From positions 62,001 through 126,000 of the forward strand of contig NZ_JARNTX010000003.1 in NCBI RefSeq assembly GCF_029433095.1: a DNA stretch of 64,000 nucleotides. The letters run 5' to 3'. Shown here in pieces: positions 45,119-53,565 of this stretch. Origin of the DNA: Hymenobacter sp. YC55. GTDB taxonomy: Bacteria > Bacteroidota > Bacteroidia > Cytophagales > Hymenobacteraceae. A program made the position numbers and the translations under genes. The notes beneath the pieces were generated by a model. It searched no databases and was not told the origin of the DNA. It saw only the letters and a list, made by a program, of their open reading frames with translations. Every line of letters begins with the position of its first letter. The stretch's first letter is position 1.

Positions 45119-45676
45119 ATGGAGCAGATTTTTTTTACGAGTTGGAGTTCACTGGCGCGCACGCTTTTTATTGGCGTGGCAGCTTATGCCAGTTTGATCG
45201 TGTTGCTGCGCGTCTCCGGCAAACGCACGCTCTCCAAGATGAATGCGTTTGATTTGATTGTCACCGTGGCCCTGGGCTCCACCCTGGCCACCGTGCTGCT
45301 CACCAAGAGCGTGGCCCTGGCCGATGGGCTGCTAGCGTTTGCCTTGCTGATCTTTCTGCAATTCGCCCTGACCTGGCTGGCCGTCCGGTTCAAGGCCGTC
45401 AGCCAGCTAATCAAGGCGCAACCCACGCTGCTGGTCTACCAGGGGCAGTTTCTGCCCGCGGCGTTGAAGGCCGAGCGCATCACTGAAGACGAAGTCCTGG
45501 CCAGCTTGCGGGAGCACGGCGTCAGTGATCTTACCCAAGTTGCGGCCGTGGTGCTGGAAACCGAGGGCAGCTTGAGTGTTTTGCAGCAGGCCGCAACGGG
45601 GACCCCATCCGCGTTGCGGGACGTACCCATACCAGTTGCCGTAACTCCGCGGCCAGCAACCTTCTTGGCTGATTAG
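45119..45676 (+). CDS. DUF421 membrane protein (YetF-like)
   Basis: 185 residues. Three N-terminal helices ('LFIGVAAYASLIVLLRVSGK') with the conserved 'RTLSKMNAFDLIVTVALGST' motif, then a soluble domain 'ITEDEVLASLREHGVSDLTQ' and 'VAAVVLETEGSLSVLQ'. This matches DUF421/YetF proteins. Function unknown; typical membrane partner of stress genes. It follows the lipoprotein at 44688 and precedes a mutated paralogue. Confidence 0.9.
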   Translation: MEQIFFTSWSSLARTLFIGVAAYASLIVLLRVSGKRTLSKMNAFDLIVTVALGSTLATVLLTKSVALADGLLAFALLIFLQFALTWLAVRFKAVSQLIKAQPTLLVYQGQFLPAALKAERITEDEVLASLREHGVSDLTQVAAVVLETEGSLSVLQQAATGTPSALRDVPIPVAVTPRPATFLAD

Positions 45677-45753
45677 CCCGGAAATAGGGCGCCGCGGCAA
45701 GCGCGCTCCCACCCCCGCCCCGCTTTCGCAGTTCCACCTTTGCTTGTCGTTTT

Positions 45754-46041
45754 ATGAAAACCGCTGCCCGGAAAGCCACCCTTGGCTAGTTGTTCTTGAA
45801 TCTGATCTTCGTTGGTTGTCAGTCTCGCCCAAACGCCGAGACGGTGGCCGCTGACCTTAATTCTACCAATCCGGCCCTGGCCGCCCAGGCCCAGAAAGTG
45901 CAGCAACTCCAGGGCCAACTTGAACAACAGGAAGCGGTGATAGAGGCGGAGAAAAGAAAGCTGGCAGCCTTGAAACTGCAGCTGGAAGGGGCCGAGCAAA
46001 ACTTGGAGGGTGTCCGGCGGCAGTCCCAAGCCACGCCTTAA
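45754..46041 (+). pseudogene. Coiled-coil lipoprotein with an in-frame amber codon in the signal peptide
   Basis: ATG 45754 opens 'MKTAARKATLG', then TAG at 45787-45789, then in the same frame 'LFLNLIFVGCQSRPN' with lipobox FVGC, and 'STNPALAAQAQKVQQLQGQL', as in the paralogue at 44688. If translated through TAG the signal would be normal. A TTG at 45790 could start a shortened product without a positively charged N-region, which would be exported poorly. A single point change makes the gene intact. Confidence 0.75.
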
Positions 46042-46098
46042 CTGCATTATGACTGATCCCGCGCGTAAACCAAAGGGATTTAATACAATAAGCTGCCA

Positions 46099-47451
46099 CT
46101 AACTACCCGGGCTTGCTTGCCACTGAGGTTCCAACTCCTGGTACAGGGCCTGAACGGCTTGCTTTTCGTATTCCGTAGCCAGCGTCTGCTCGGCGTAGCG
46201 CCGTACTAGTTCGGCTTGGCCGGCTATCAACATTTTCCGGTCTCCCGAGGAGGTTGCCTCCCCGGCCAACGCCAAGGCCCGCAGCAAGCGCCGCAGCACC
46301 GCGTGGTTGCTGCGGGAATTGAGGCGTACCAAGTCAAAGGTTAACCGCAGATAACCGGCGAAATCCAGGGCTGATACCAGCAGCCGGGGTTGCTGTCCAT
46401 CCGAGCGCAAGGCAGCCGGGAACGGGCGGCTTGCCAACCGCTGAAAAGCCAAGCCCAGGTAGTCGACGGCCATAATGGCCGTGGTGGTATCGTTGACCCC
46501 GGGCGACAGCGCCCGGAGGGCAATATCTACCAGTTGCTGTAAGCCAAAGGCCACATCCTGCTCGCTGTTGCGGTGGCGGGCGATAACTACGCGGCGCAGT
46601 AAATCCTGCGCGGCCGTGGCCGCTAACTCTTGGTTGGCAGCCGCCCCGGACGCGGGGCGGACGCGAAAAAGTAGGCTCTGTTCCCCGATAAAGGCGCCCA
46701 CGGGCTGCTCCACCCGCAGGAGCGCGTGGTGCTGCCGGGCCCAGCACAGCAGCCCGTCGGCGTCCACGCGCTGTACGTAGCCGCCTTGGGGGGCGCGAAT
46801 GAGTTGCCAGCCGGCCGCGGCGCCGCTAAACTCCTCTGCGCGAGCTTCTAGCTGAGGGACGGCGGCCGGCTCTCCCACCCGGGTGGGAAACAGCTGGTCG
46901 ATGGTGCGTAGCGTTTCCTGGCTGATGCGCCGCAAGATGGTGCCCGTTTGGAGCGACTCGGCAATATGGTGAATGAAGTAAATCAGCGCGACCACGCCGC
47001 CCAGGGCCAGCCCTAGCCCCGCCACTACAGCGGTAGAAGGCACAAACTTTTGCTCGTCGGTGCCCCGAATGGTGCCTAGCACCAGCAGGCAGTACACGAA
47101 CACGCTCACGAAGTAGCCCATCACTACCTGGTTGCCCCGGTCGCGCATAAAGTTACGCAGCACCCGGGGCGAATACTGGCTGCTTACCTGCGAGATGGTA
47201 GCCAGCGTGAGCGAAAACACCAGCGCGGCCACCGTGAGCATGGAGCCGGCAATGGCCGTGAGCATGCCCCGGGAGCCCTCCGCGCTGGCCCCGAACAAGA
47301 GGGGAAAGCGCTTGGCTCCATCGAAGGAAGTGCGCGCATCAAATTCAACCAGCCCGTACGCCAGTCCGGTGGCCAGCAACACCAACACGCTGGGCACGAA
47401 CCACAACGATTCCCGCAATTGCTGCCAGTAGTAGAGAAAGCGAGTAGGCAT
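46099..47451 (-). CDS. DUF2254 membrane protein
   Basis: 450 residues from the ATG ending at 47451; a GTG upstream is possible. Four helices within the first 165 residues ('SLWFVPSVLVLLATGLAYGL', 'LTVAALVFSLTLATISQVSS', 'VVMGYFVSVFVYCLLVLGTI', 'VVAGLGLALGGVVALIYFIH') flank the 'SSQYSPRVLRNFMRDRGNQV' loop, then a C-terminal cytoplasmic region with 'RSLVAFI'-like strands ('ALRALSPGVNDTTTAIMAVD'). Matches DUF2254. It may act in ion or osmotic balance, but this is inferred from its neighbours. Confidence 0.9.
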   Translation of the reverse strand: MPTRFLYYWQQLRESLWFVPSVLVLLATGLAYGLVEFDARTSFDGAKRFPLLFGASAEGSRGMLTAIAGSMLTVAALVFSLTLATISQVSSQYSPRVLRNFMRDRGNQVVMGYFVSVFVYCLLVLGTIRGTDEQKFVPSTAVVAGLGLALGGVVALIYFIHHIAESLQTGTILRRISQETLRTIDQLFPTRVGEPAAVPQLEARAEEFSGAAAGWQLIRAPQGGYVQRVDADGLLCWARQHHALLRVEQPVGAFIGEQSLLFRVRPASGAAANQELAATAAQDLLRRVVIARHRNSEQDVAFGLQQLVDIALRALSPGVNDTTTAIMAVDYLGLAFQRLASRPFPAALRSDGQQPRLLVSALDFAGYLRLTFDLVRLNSRSNHAVLRRLLRALALAGEATSSGDRKMLIAGQAELVRRYAEQTLATEYEKQAVQALYQELEPQWQASPGS

Positions 47452-47799
47452 GAGCAGTTGCGATTGAATTGTTGTGAAAGGAAATGCCACACAAGGGTAC
47501 GGCTCCTACCGGTTCGGCCCGGTAAGCTCCCGGCGTTAGGGCCCGCCGCACCAATTAAGGTGGTTTTAAAAGCCAAGGTTGCCTGGGCGGGCCGCTTCAA
47601 TAAGTTGACGGCAAGTGGTTGCGCGCCAAACGGCTGGGGCGCAACCCCAAGTCTTAGAGCCTTTTCGTTGGTGCTACGACTACGGCTGGGCTCTGGTCGT
47701 AAAATTCTGCGTCCTCTGGGCTTGCCCTACGTAAGAACTGCTGGTACCGTACGCCCGGCCGGGGGTCCACCCGGCCTTATTTCGCTGATTGTTTCCGGC
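47452..47799. other. Divergent promoter region between DUF2254 and ClC genes
   Basis: No supported gene. The region separates a leftward and a rightward gene and presumably holds both promoters. No clear consensus element was identified. Confidence 0.4.
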
Positions 47800-49200
47800 A
47801 TGCTTCCTACTTTTTCCTTTTATGCCCGGGCCCTGGCCTGGCTGGACCGGCGCTTGCTGCGGCGCTGGTACACCGACCGGGTCCGGCGCTTGATCCTGCG
47901 AAGCTTCCCGTTCTGGTTTGCCTCCATCGTGACGGGCTTTGTGGCCGTGGGCTACGAAAGTTGTTCGTCTGGGCTGAGCAAGTAAGCTTTACCTGGCTGG
48001 CCCGCGAGCTGCTGCTCGCTTTTGGGCTTACGCCCCTGGCTTTTCTCGTTTCCTGGGGCCTAGTGCAGCGCTGGGCGCCCGCTGCCCGCCGCCCGCGGGA
48101 TTCCGCAGGTGATGGCCGCCATTGAATTGTCGAGTCCCGCCCACCACCGCCGTACCGGGTATCTGCTCGGCTTGCGGATGGCCTTGGTGAAGGTGCTTAG
48201 CAGCTTAGCCTTGCTGCTAGGGGGCGGCGTGATTGGCCGCGAGGGACCTATTACCCAAATCGCGGCCGCTATCTTTCGGGCCATCAACCGCCTGCAGCCG
48301 GCGGGCTGGCCCCAGCTCTCGCGCCAGATTGCCCTGGTGACGGGCGGGGCGGCCAGGCTGGCGGCGGCCTTCAACACCCCGCTCGGCGGCATTGTGTTCG
48401 TGGTCGAAGAACTCACGCAGATGCCCATGGCCCGCTTCCGCATGGCCGTTTTCTCGACCGTAATTGTAGCCGGGTTGACGGCCCAGTCGCTGCTGGGCTC
48501 CTACCTCTACCTGGGCTTTCCCAAAGTCACGGCACCCGCGGGCTGGTTTCTGGCCACGGTGGCGTTGGTGGCCGTGGTGTGCGGGTTAACGGGAGCCGTC
48601 TTTGCCAAGACGCTACTTTGGCTGGGGGCCTACCGCCAGCGGTTCACTTCCTGGCGCCAGCAGGCGAGCTGGGTAGTGGGCTGCGGGTTGCTACTGGCCG
48701 CGCTGGCGTACGCGGTGGGGCCGGAGGGCGCGGGTACGGGCAAGCCCATTATCAACCGGCTGCTGTTTGCCAACGACGGGCAGACGCCCTGGTACTTGTT
48801 TGCGGTGCGCTACGCGGGCATGGCCCTGAGTTACAGCGGCGGGGGCGCGGGCGGCATCTTCGCCACGTCGCTGAGCGCGGGCGCGGTGCTCGGCGACGCG
48901 CTCTGCCGCCTCGGGCACGTGCCCGCGCAAGACCGTAACTTGCTGATCCTGGTGAGCATGGTAGAGTTTTTGACCGGGGTGGTGCGTTCCCCCTTCACGG
49001 CCGCCATCCTGGTGCTGGAAATGATGGACCGCCACTCGGCTATTTTTCAGTTGCTGCTCAGCGGTATGATGGCCCAGGCCGTGGCCTCGCTGGTTGATCC
49101 GCACTCGTTCTACGAACACTTGAAGGCCGGTTTCCTGCGCGAAACCCTCACTCGGCCCGCCCCGCCGGCCGGCCCGCCCCGGCCAACTCACCCGGCTTAA
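47800..49200 (+). pseudogene. ClC-type chloride channel/antiporter with two compensating frameshifts
   Basis: Starts 'MLPTFSFYARALAWLDRRLL'. Frame 1 runs to 47958, where one base seems missing ('GYE' then the frame-0 'KLFVWAEQVSFTWLARELLL'). It continues in frame 0 to about 48085 and returns to frame 1 ('GIPQVMAAIELSSPAHHRRT') by one extra base. Downstream, 'GGGVIGREGPITQIAAAIFR' carries the gating Glu and GREGP motif, and 'GGAGGIFATSLSAGAVLGD' the ion-path motif. The family signature GIPQV is at the second junction. Two compensating indels suggest decay or assembly errors. Confidence 0.8.
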
Positions 49201-49254
49201 CGATCAGGCAAGCACCCAGCCGGCATAACCGGTCTGGAAACGCGGCGCGGCAAC

Positions 49255-50157
49255 TTAATCCAGCGGGCGCGGTAGTTTCAAACTTAGCTGCTCCCGCAAA
49301 ACCGGCGCCAGGTCGAGCGTGCGCACAGGAAAAGGAATAACGATGTCGGCTTGGTCGAACGCGCGCTTGATGCGCATAATGGCCTCGCTTTTCGCTTCCA
49401 CGTAGTCCACTTGCCGCTGGTAGGGAATCCAGAAGCGCAGGGTGAAAGTAATGGCGCTGTCGGCAAAACCCGTGAACATCACTTCCGGGGCGCGGTCGGT
49501 GAGCAGCTTGGGAAAGTTTTGCATGGCCGCCAGCACCACCGCTCGTACCTGCTCTAAATCCGAGTCGTACGCCACCCCGCACTCCACGTCCACGCGGCGG
49601 CGCGTGGTAACCGAAAAGTTGATCACCGCACTCTCGAACACCTTGCGGTTGGGCACGCGCACCAACTCGCCGGTCACCTGGCGCAGGTCCAGGGTGCGCA
49701 GGTTGACGCTCTCAATGGTGCCGAAAAACGAGTCGGTTTGAATGACGTCGCCCACCGAGAAGGGCCGCTGGATGGCAATGATGATGCCGCTGATAAAGTT
49801 GGCCGCGATGTCCTGGAAGGCAAAGCCCAAAGCCAGGCCCACGATACCCACCCCGGCCAGCAGGGAGGCCACCGTCTTGTTGAGGCCCAGCACTTCGAGC
49901 GTGAAAAATACGCCTAGCAACATCACCCCCGCATACGTGATGGTGCCAATCAGATTGTTGAGCGTGGGGTGGTGCGAGATACGGGGCAGAAACCGCCCGG
50001 TTAGCCGCCGCACCAAGCGGGCAACGAAAAAGGTGGCCCCTAAAATCAGCAGGGCGATGAGCAGGTTGGGCAGCAGCAACACCAGCTGCTGCAGCCAGCG
50101 CACCAGCTTGCCGGAGAGGAGGTGAAAAGCACGTTGAAGATCGGTAGCAGCGAACAT
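49255..50157 (-). CDS. MscS-family mechanosensitive ion channel (first of two)
   Basis: 300 residues from the ATG ending at 50157. Two helices are followed by the pore helix 'NKTVASLLAGVGIVGLALGF' with 'AFQDIAANFISGIIIAIQRP', the typical TM3b/beta-domain junction, and 'FSVGDVIQTDSFFGTIESVN'. The cytoplasmic domain includes 'RFWIPYQRQVDYVEAKSEAI'. Opens under membrane tension to release solutes in hypo-osmotic shock. Next to DUF389, ClC, NhaA and YihY genes. Confidence 0.93.
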   Translation of the reverse strand: MFAATDLQRAFHLLSGKLVRWLQQLVLLLPNLLIALLILGATFFVARLVRRLTGRFLPRISHHPTLNNLIGTITYAGVMLLGVFFTLEVLGLNKTVASLLAGVGIVGLALGFAFQDIAANFISGIIIAIQRPFSVGDVIQTDSFFGTIESVNLRTLDLRQVTGELVRVPNRKVFESAVINFSVTTRRRVDVECGVAYDSDLEQVRAVVLAAMQNFPKLLTDRAPEVMFTGFADSAITFTLRFWIPYQRQVDYVEAKSEAIMRIKRAFDQADIVIPFPVRTLDLAPVLREQLSLKLPRPLD

Positions 50158-50247
50158 AGACAAGCAGTAAGTACGCTCGTTTATACGCACCCCCGGGGCG
50201 ATTTGGCCGAAGGGCGCAGGTGCGGCACCCGACTTTCCGGAGCCTGG

Positions 50248-51603
50248 CTACCGGCTATTTGCCTCCACCAACAGCTGCACGGCGCGCTGGCCGCCCGCCC
50301 GCAAGCGCAGCCACTGACTTAACCGCTGCTGCTCGGCGGCCGGCAGTGGGCGCTGAACGCGCACCGCTACCACTACGGTGGTATCGGCGGCCAGCGAATC
50401 AACGGCGGGCTGCACGAGGCGGCTCAAGCCAAGCTGCACCACGCTGGGATGCTCGACCTGTACTTCCGCCAGCAGGGCGGGAGCGGCGGGCAGGCCCGTC
50501 ACGGCGGGATTGTCGGCCTGGGTGAGCAGTTGCTGCAGCTGGGTGAAGCGGGCCTGGGTTTGCTCGTGGTGGCTGCGCATATCCTCCAGCAAACTGCTGC
50601 GCAGGGTTTGGGCATCCGTCGAATCTAGCTGGGTCAGCCCCTGGCGCACCACCAGGTGGACGTCCGGCAAGCGGTAGCGCGGCAGTTGGGCCTGGGCAGC
50701 GCGCAAGCGGGCCGCCGACAGGGGCTGACCTACCAACAGCACTTTGATGGTGCGGGTGGCGGGCTCGAGGCGGCGCGTTACCACGTACGTGCCGGGGGGG
50801 GTGAGCTGCTCGTCAACGAACTGCTGGGCGTTGTGCTGAAACGTGGTGCGGCGCACAATGCCGGTGGCCAGGTACACGCTCGGCACGGCCGTTACCACCG
50901 CCAACAGCCAGATGCTCAGCTGCACCTTACGAGCCCGGCGCCGGCTGGCGAACTGGTGGTGCGGCAGCGGTAGAAGCTGGGCCACCAGAAAGGTGGAAAG
51001 GCTAATGAACATGGAGTTGATGCAGAACAAGTACAGCGCCCCGAACAGATAGGCCCAGTGCGCGGTGGCCAGCCCGTAGCCGGCCGTGCACAGCGGCGGC
51101 ATCAAGGCCGTGGCAATGGCCACCCCCGGCAACACGTTGCCGCGGGAGCGGCGGGTGAGGCCCACCGCCCCGGCGGCCCCGCCGAACAAGGCAATGAACA
51201 CGTCCCAGGTGGTGGGCTGGGTGCGGGCCAGCAATTCCGAGCCCGCATCGGTAAGCGGGGTAAGCCGGAAGTATAAAGCCGAGACCAGCAAACTGATGCC
51301 GGCGGCCATGAGCAGGTTTTTCACGCCCCGCTGGATAAGTTCCACTTCCCCGGTCGCAGCCCCGAAGCCGATGCCCACGATGGGCCCCATCAGGGGCGAA
51401 ATAAGCATGGCCCCAATAATAACGGCCGGCGAGTTGACATTAAGCCCCACCGAGGCCACGAGGATGGCAAAGATGAGCACCCAGAGGTTGGTGCCGCGAA
51501 AGGTGATGCCCCCTTCCACGTACGCCATGATGGCAGCTGGCTCGGCCATGTCGTGGACTAGATCGAAACGCTGGCGCAGCCAAGTCGAAAGCGAAAAGTT
51601 CAT
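50248..51603 (-). CDS. DUF389 membrane protein (TIGR00341-like)
   Basis: 451 residues from the ATG ending at 51603; longer upstream frame lacks homology. Six or so hydrophobic helices: 'GTNLWVLIFAILVASVGLNV', 'SPAVIIGAMLISPLMGPIVG', 'LLMAAGISLLVSALYFRLTP', 'AYLFGALYLFCINSMFISLS' and others, and a soluble C-terminal half beginning about residue 230 ('RRTTFQHNAQQFVDEQLTPP'). Conserved 'NVNSPAVIIGAMLISPLMGP' is the DUF389 signature. Function unknown. It points away from NhaA. Confidence 0.9.
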   Translation of the reverse strand: MNFSLSTWLRQRFDLVHDMAEPAAIMAYVEGGITFRGTNLWVLIFAILVASVGLNVNSPAVIIGAMLISPLMGPIVGIGFGAATGEVELIQRGVKNLLMAAGISLLVSALYFRLTPLTDAGSELLARTQPTTWDVFIALFGGAAGAVGLTRRSRGNVLPGVAIATALMPPLCTAGYGLATAHWAYLFGALYLFCINSMFISLSTFLVAQLLPLPHHQFASRRRARKVQLSIWLLAVVTAVPSVYLATGIVRRTTFQHNAQQFVDEQLTPPGTYVVTRRLEPATRTIKVLLVGQPLSAARLRAAQAQLPRYRLPDVHLVVRQGLTQLDSTDAQTLRSSLLEDMRSHHEQTQARFTQLQQLLTQADNPAVTGLPAAPALLAEVQVEHPSVVQLGLSRLVQPAVDSLAADTTVVVAVRVQRPLPAAEQQRLSQWLRLRAGGQRAVQLLVEANSR

Positions 51604-51858
51604 GGGCGCAGAGGCACTTAAAGAAGAAGAGTTGGGCAAGAATACAACTCTGCTCGTCAATTGTACTCGGTTAGCAAGCCCCGGGGTGGGTCCGGTTTTC
51701 TGCTGGTTGCTCCCGCCCGGGTGCAACTCCCCGCCGCTTGAAATGACACCGATCACTTGCCGGGCGCGTATTAACAGAGACGGAAGCGGTACCCTAGCGC
51801 TCGGTTTCCCCCTCGGCCTTGGTTGCTTCCCGCCTTTACTCCTTACCTTCCGTTGCCT
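51604..51858. other. Intergenic stretch before the OtsA remnant
   Basis: No supported gene. The opposite-strand reading 51086-51937 is antisense to DUF389 and is rejected. Confidence 0.4.
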
Positions 51859-52092
51859 ATGGCGCGCCCGCTCATCGTCTCCAACCGTCTGCTCACCAAA
51901 GGTTTGCGTACCAACCAAAGCCGTTCTTTCCAGCTGAGCGAAGGCGGGCGGCCGACGGCCCCCGGGGCGACTTCCCGGCAAAGCAACAACGGGTGGCGAG
52001 GCTGGCCGGGTTGGTTCGGGCCCCATGAGGTGGGAGAACTGATGTGCACGCAGTTGGCTGCCGACTGCATGATCCCGGTATTTTTAATATAA
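51859..52092 (+). pseudogene. N-terminal remnant of OtsA (trehalose-6-phosphate synthase)
   Basis: From ATG 51859: 'MARPLIVSNRLLTKGLRTNQ', then 'SRSFQLSEGGRPTAPGATSR', 'QSNNGWRGWPG' and later 'CTQLAADCMIPVFLI' before a stop. The opening 'LIVSNRLP', 'SEGGLATGLGS', 'GNNxWxGWPG' and 'xCVPVFLS' blocks of OtsA appear in order, though with small deletions ('SEGGRPTAPGA' where relatives read 'SEGGLATGLGS'). Over 350 further residues including the catalytic GT20 domain are missing. The gene belongs with the osmotic-stress neighbours. Confidence 0.7.
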
Positions 52093-52140
52093 AGGCCGAA
52101 GCCCCCACGTCAACCTTACCTGCGCTTGCTCGTTTTTTGC

Positions 52141-53466
52141 ATGAATCTACCTCAACTTATCCGGCCCCTAGTTCGTCCGTTTGCCGAGTTTTTCCGCCGC
52201 GAAGCCGCGGGGAGCATTATGCTGCTGCTCAGCGCCGGCCTGGCGCTATTGCTGGCCAACACCACTTGGGGCCCAGCGCGCTACTTTCCTGCCCTTTGGG
52301 ACGAGCACCTCGTGTTTCGCCTTAACGGGATAGTGCTCGATAAAAGTTTGCTGCACTGGGTTAATGATGGGCTGATGACGGTCTTTTTCCTGATTGTAGG
52401 CATGGAAATCAAGCGCGAAGTGCTGGACGGCGAACTCGCTTCCCTCCGCCAAGCGACCCTGCCCCTTGCCGGCGCGCTCGGGGGTATGGTCGTACCCGCC
52501 CTCGTGTTTGCGGCTTTCAACCACCGGACGCCCACGGCCGGCGCGTGGGGCATTCCCATGGCGACCGATATCGCCTTTGCCTTGGCCGCGCTTCACTTGC
52601 TGGGTTCACGGGTGCCGCTGGGGTTGAAGGTGTTTCTGACGGCCCTGGCCATTGTCGATGACCTCGGGGCGGTGCTGGTTATCGCCGGTTTTTACACTCA
52701 GCAATTGCACCTGTCGGCTTTGCTGCTGGCCGGGGCCACCTGGGTTGTGCTGCTGGCTTTGAACGCGGTGGGCGTGCGCAGCCAGTGGCCTTATCTATTG
52801 TTGGGAGTGGTGCTCTGGTACTACACGCTCGAATCCGGCGTGCATGCCACGCTAGCCGGAGTCCTGCTGGCCGTGGCCATCCCCGCCCGCATCCGGCATT
52901 CCCGCCCCGCGCTGCTGCGCTTGGTGGCCGCGCGGTTGCAGTTGCTTCGGCACCAGGCGCAAGGCAAGGAAGCCGATCCACGCACCATCAGCGAGGAACT
53001 CGAACACCTAGCAGAAACCATCAGTTCTCCGGCCCAGAAGCTCGAGCAGCGCTTGCACTCGGTGGTGGCCCTGGGCATCGTGCCGCTGTTTGCTTTCGCC
53101 AATACCAGCCTCACCATCGACGCCTCGGTGGTCAGCGAGTTGCGGTCCCCGCTGAGCTTGGGTATCCTGGCGGGCTTGGTGGTGGGCAAGCCCCTCGGCA
53201 TTGGGCTGCTGTCCTGGGGCTGTATCCGCTTGGGCTGGGCGACGCTGCCGGCCGGGGTTTCTTGGTCTCACCTGTGGGGAGCGGGCCTGCTCGGCGGCAT
53301 CGGCTTTACCATGTCACTGTTCGTAACCCTGCTGGCGCTGGGTGGCAATACCGAGCAAGAAGCAGTGGCTAAACTAGCCATTCTGCTCGCTTCGCTGGTG
53401 GCGGGTGCGCTAGGTTTTTTGGTGCTGCGCTCGGCGGCGGGGCCAGCACCGGTTGTGGAAACGTAA
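52141..53466 (+). CDS. nhaA: Na+/H+ antiporter NhaA
   Basis: 441 residues. Signature sequences are present: 'MATDIAFALAALHLLGSRVP' with Asp143, 'ALAIVDDLGAVLVIAGFYT' with Asp173 and Asp174 (the Asp-Asp ion-binding pair), and 'LFAFANTSLTIDA' in helix X. N-terminus begins 'MNLPQLIRPLVRPFAEFFRR'. Exchanges two protons for one sodium across the inner membrane and supports alkaline-pH and sodium tolerance. The gene is complete and should be functional. The OtsA remnant lies immediately upstream. Confidence 0.97.
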   Translation: MNLPQLIRPLVRPFAEFFRREAAGSIMLLLSAGLALLLANTTWGPARYFPALWDEHLVFRLNGIVLDKSLLHWVNDGLMTVFFLIVGMEIKREVLDGELASLRQATLPLAGALGGMVVPALVFAAFNHRTPTAGAWGIPMATDIAFALAALHLLGSRVPLGLKVFLTALAIVDDLGAVLVIAGFYTQQLHLSALLLAGATWVVLLALNAVGVRSQWPYLLLGVVLWYYTLESGVHATLAGVLLAVAIPARIRHSRPALLRLVAARLQLLRHQAQGKEADPRTISEELEHLAETISSPAQKLEQRLHSVVALGIVPLFAFANTSLTIDASVVSELRSPLSLGILAGLVVGKPLGIGLLSWGCIRLGWATLPAGVSWSHLWGAGLLGGIGFTMSLFVTLLALGGNTEQEAVAKLAILLASLVAGALGFLVLRSAAGPAPVVET

Positions 53467-53565
53467 GCGCACCCCGACCCGTCTTTTTTGGCCGCGGCCG
53501 GCACCTCTACTGGGGCAGCCGCGCCGGACCTGCCAAGCAACTTAGGTGGGCGCACCCCACAACCT

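Noticed and set aside
51086..51937. Plus-strand open frame of 283 codons
   Set aside because: Antisense to DUF389 over most of its length.
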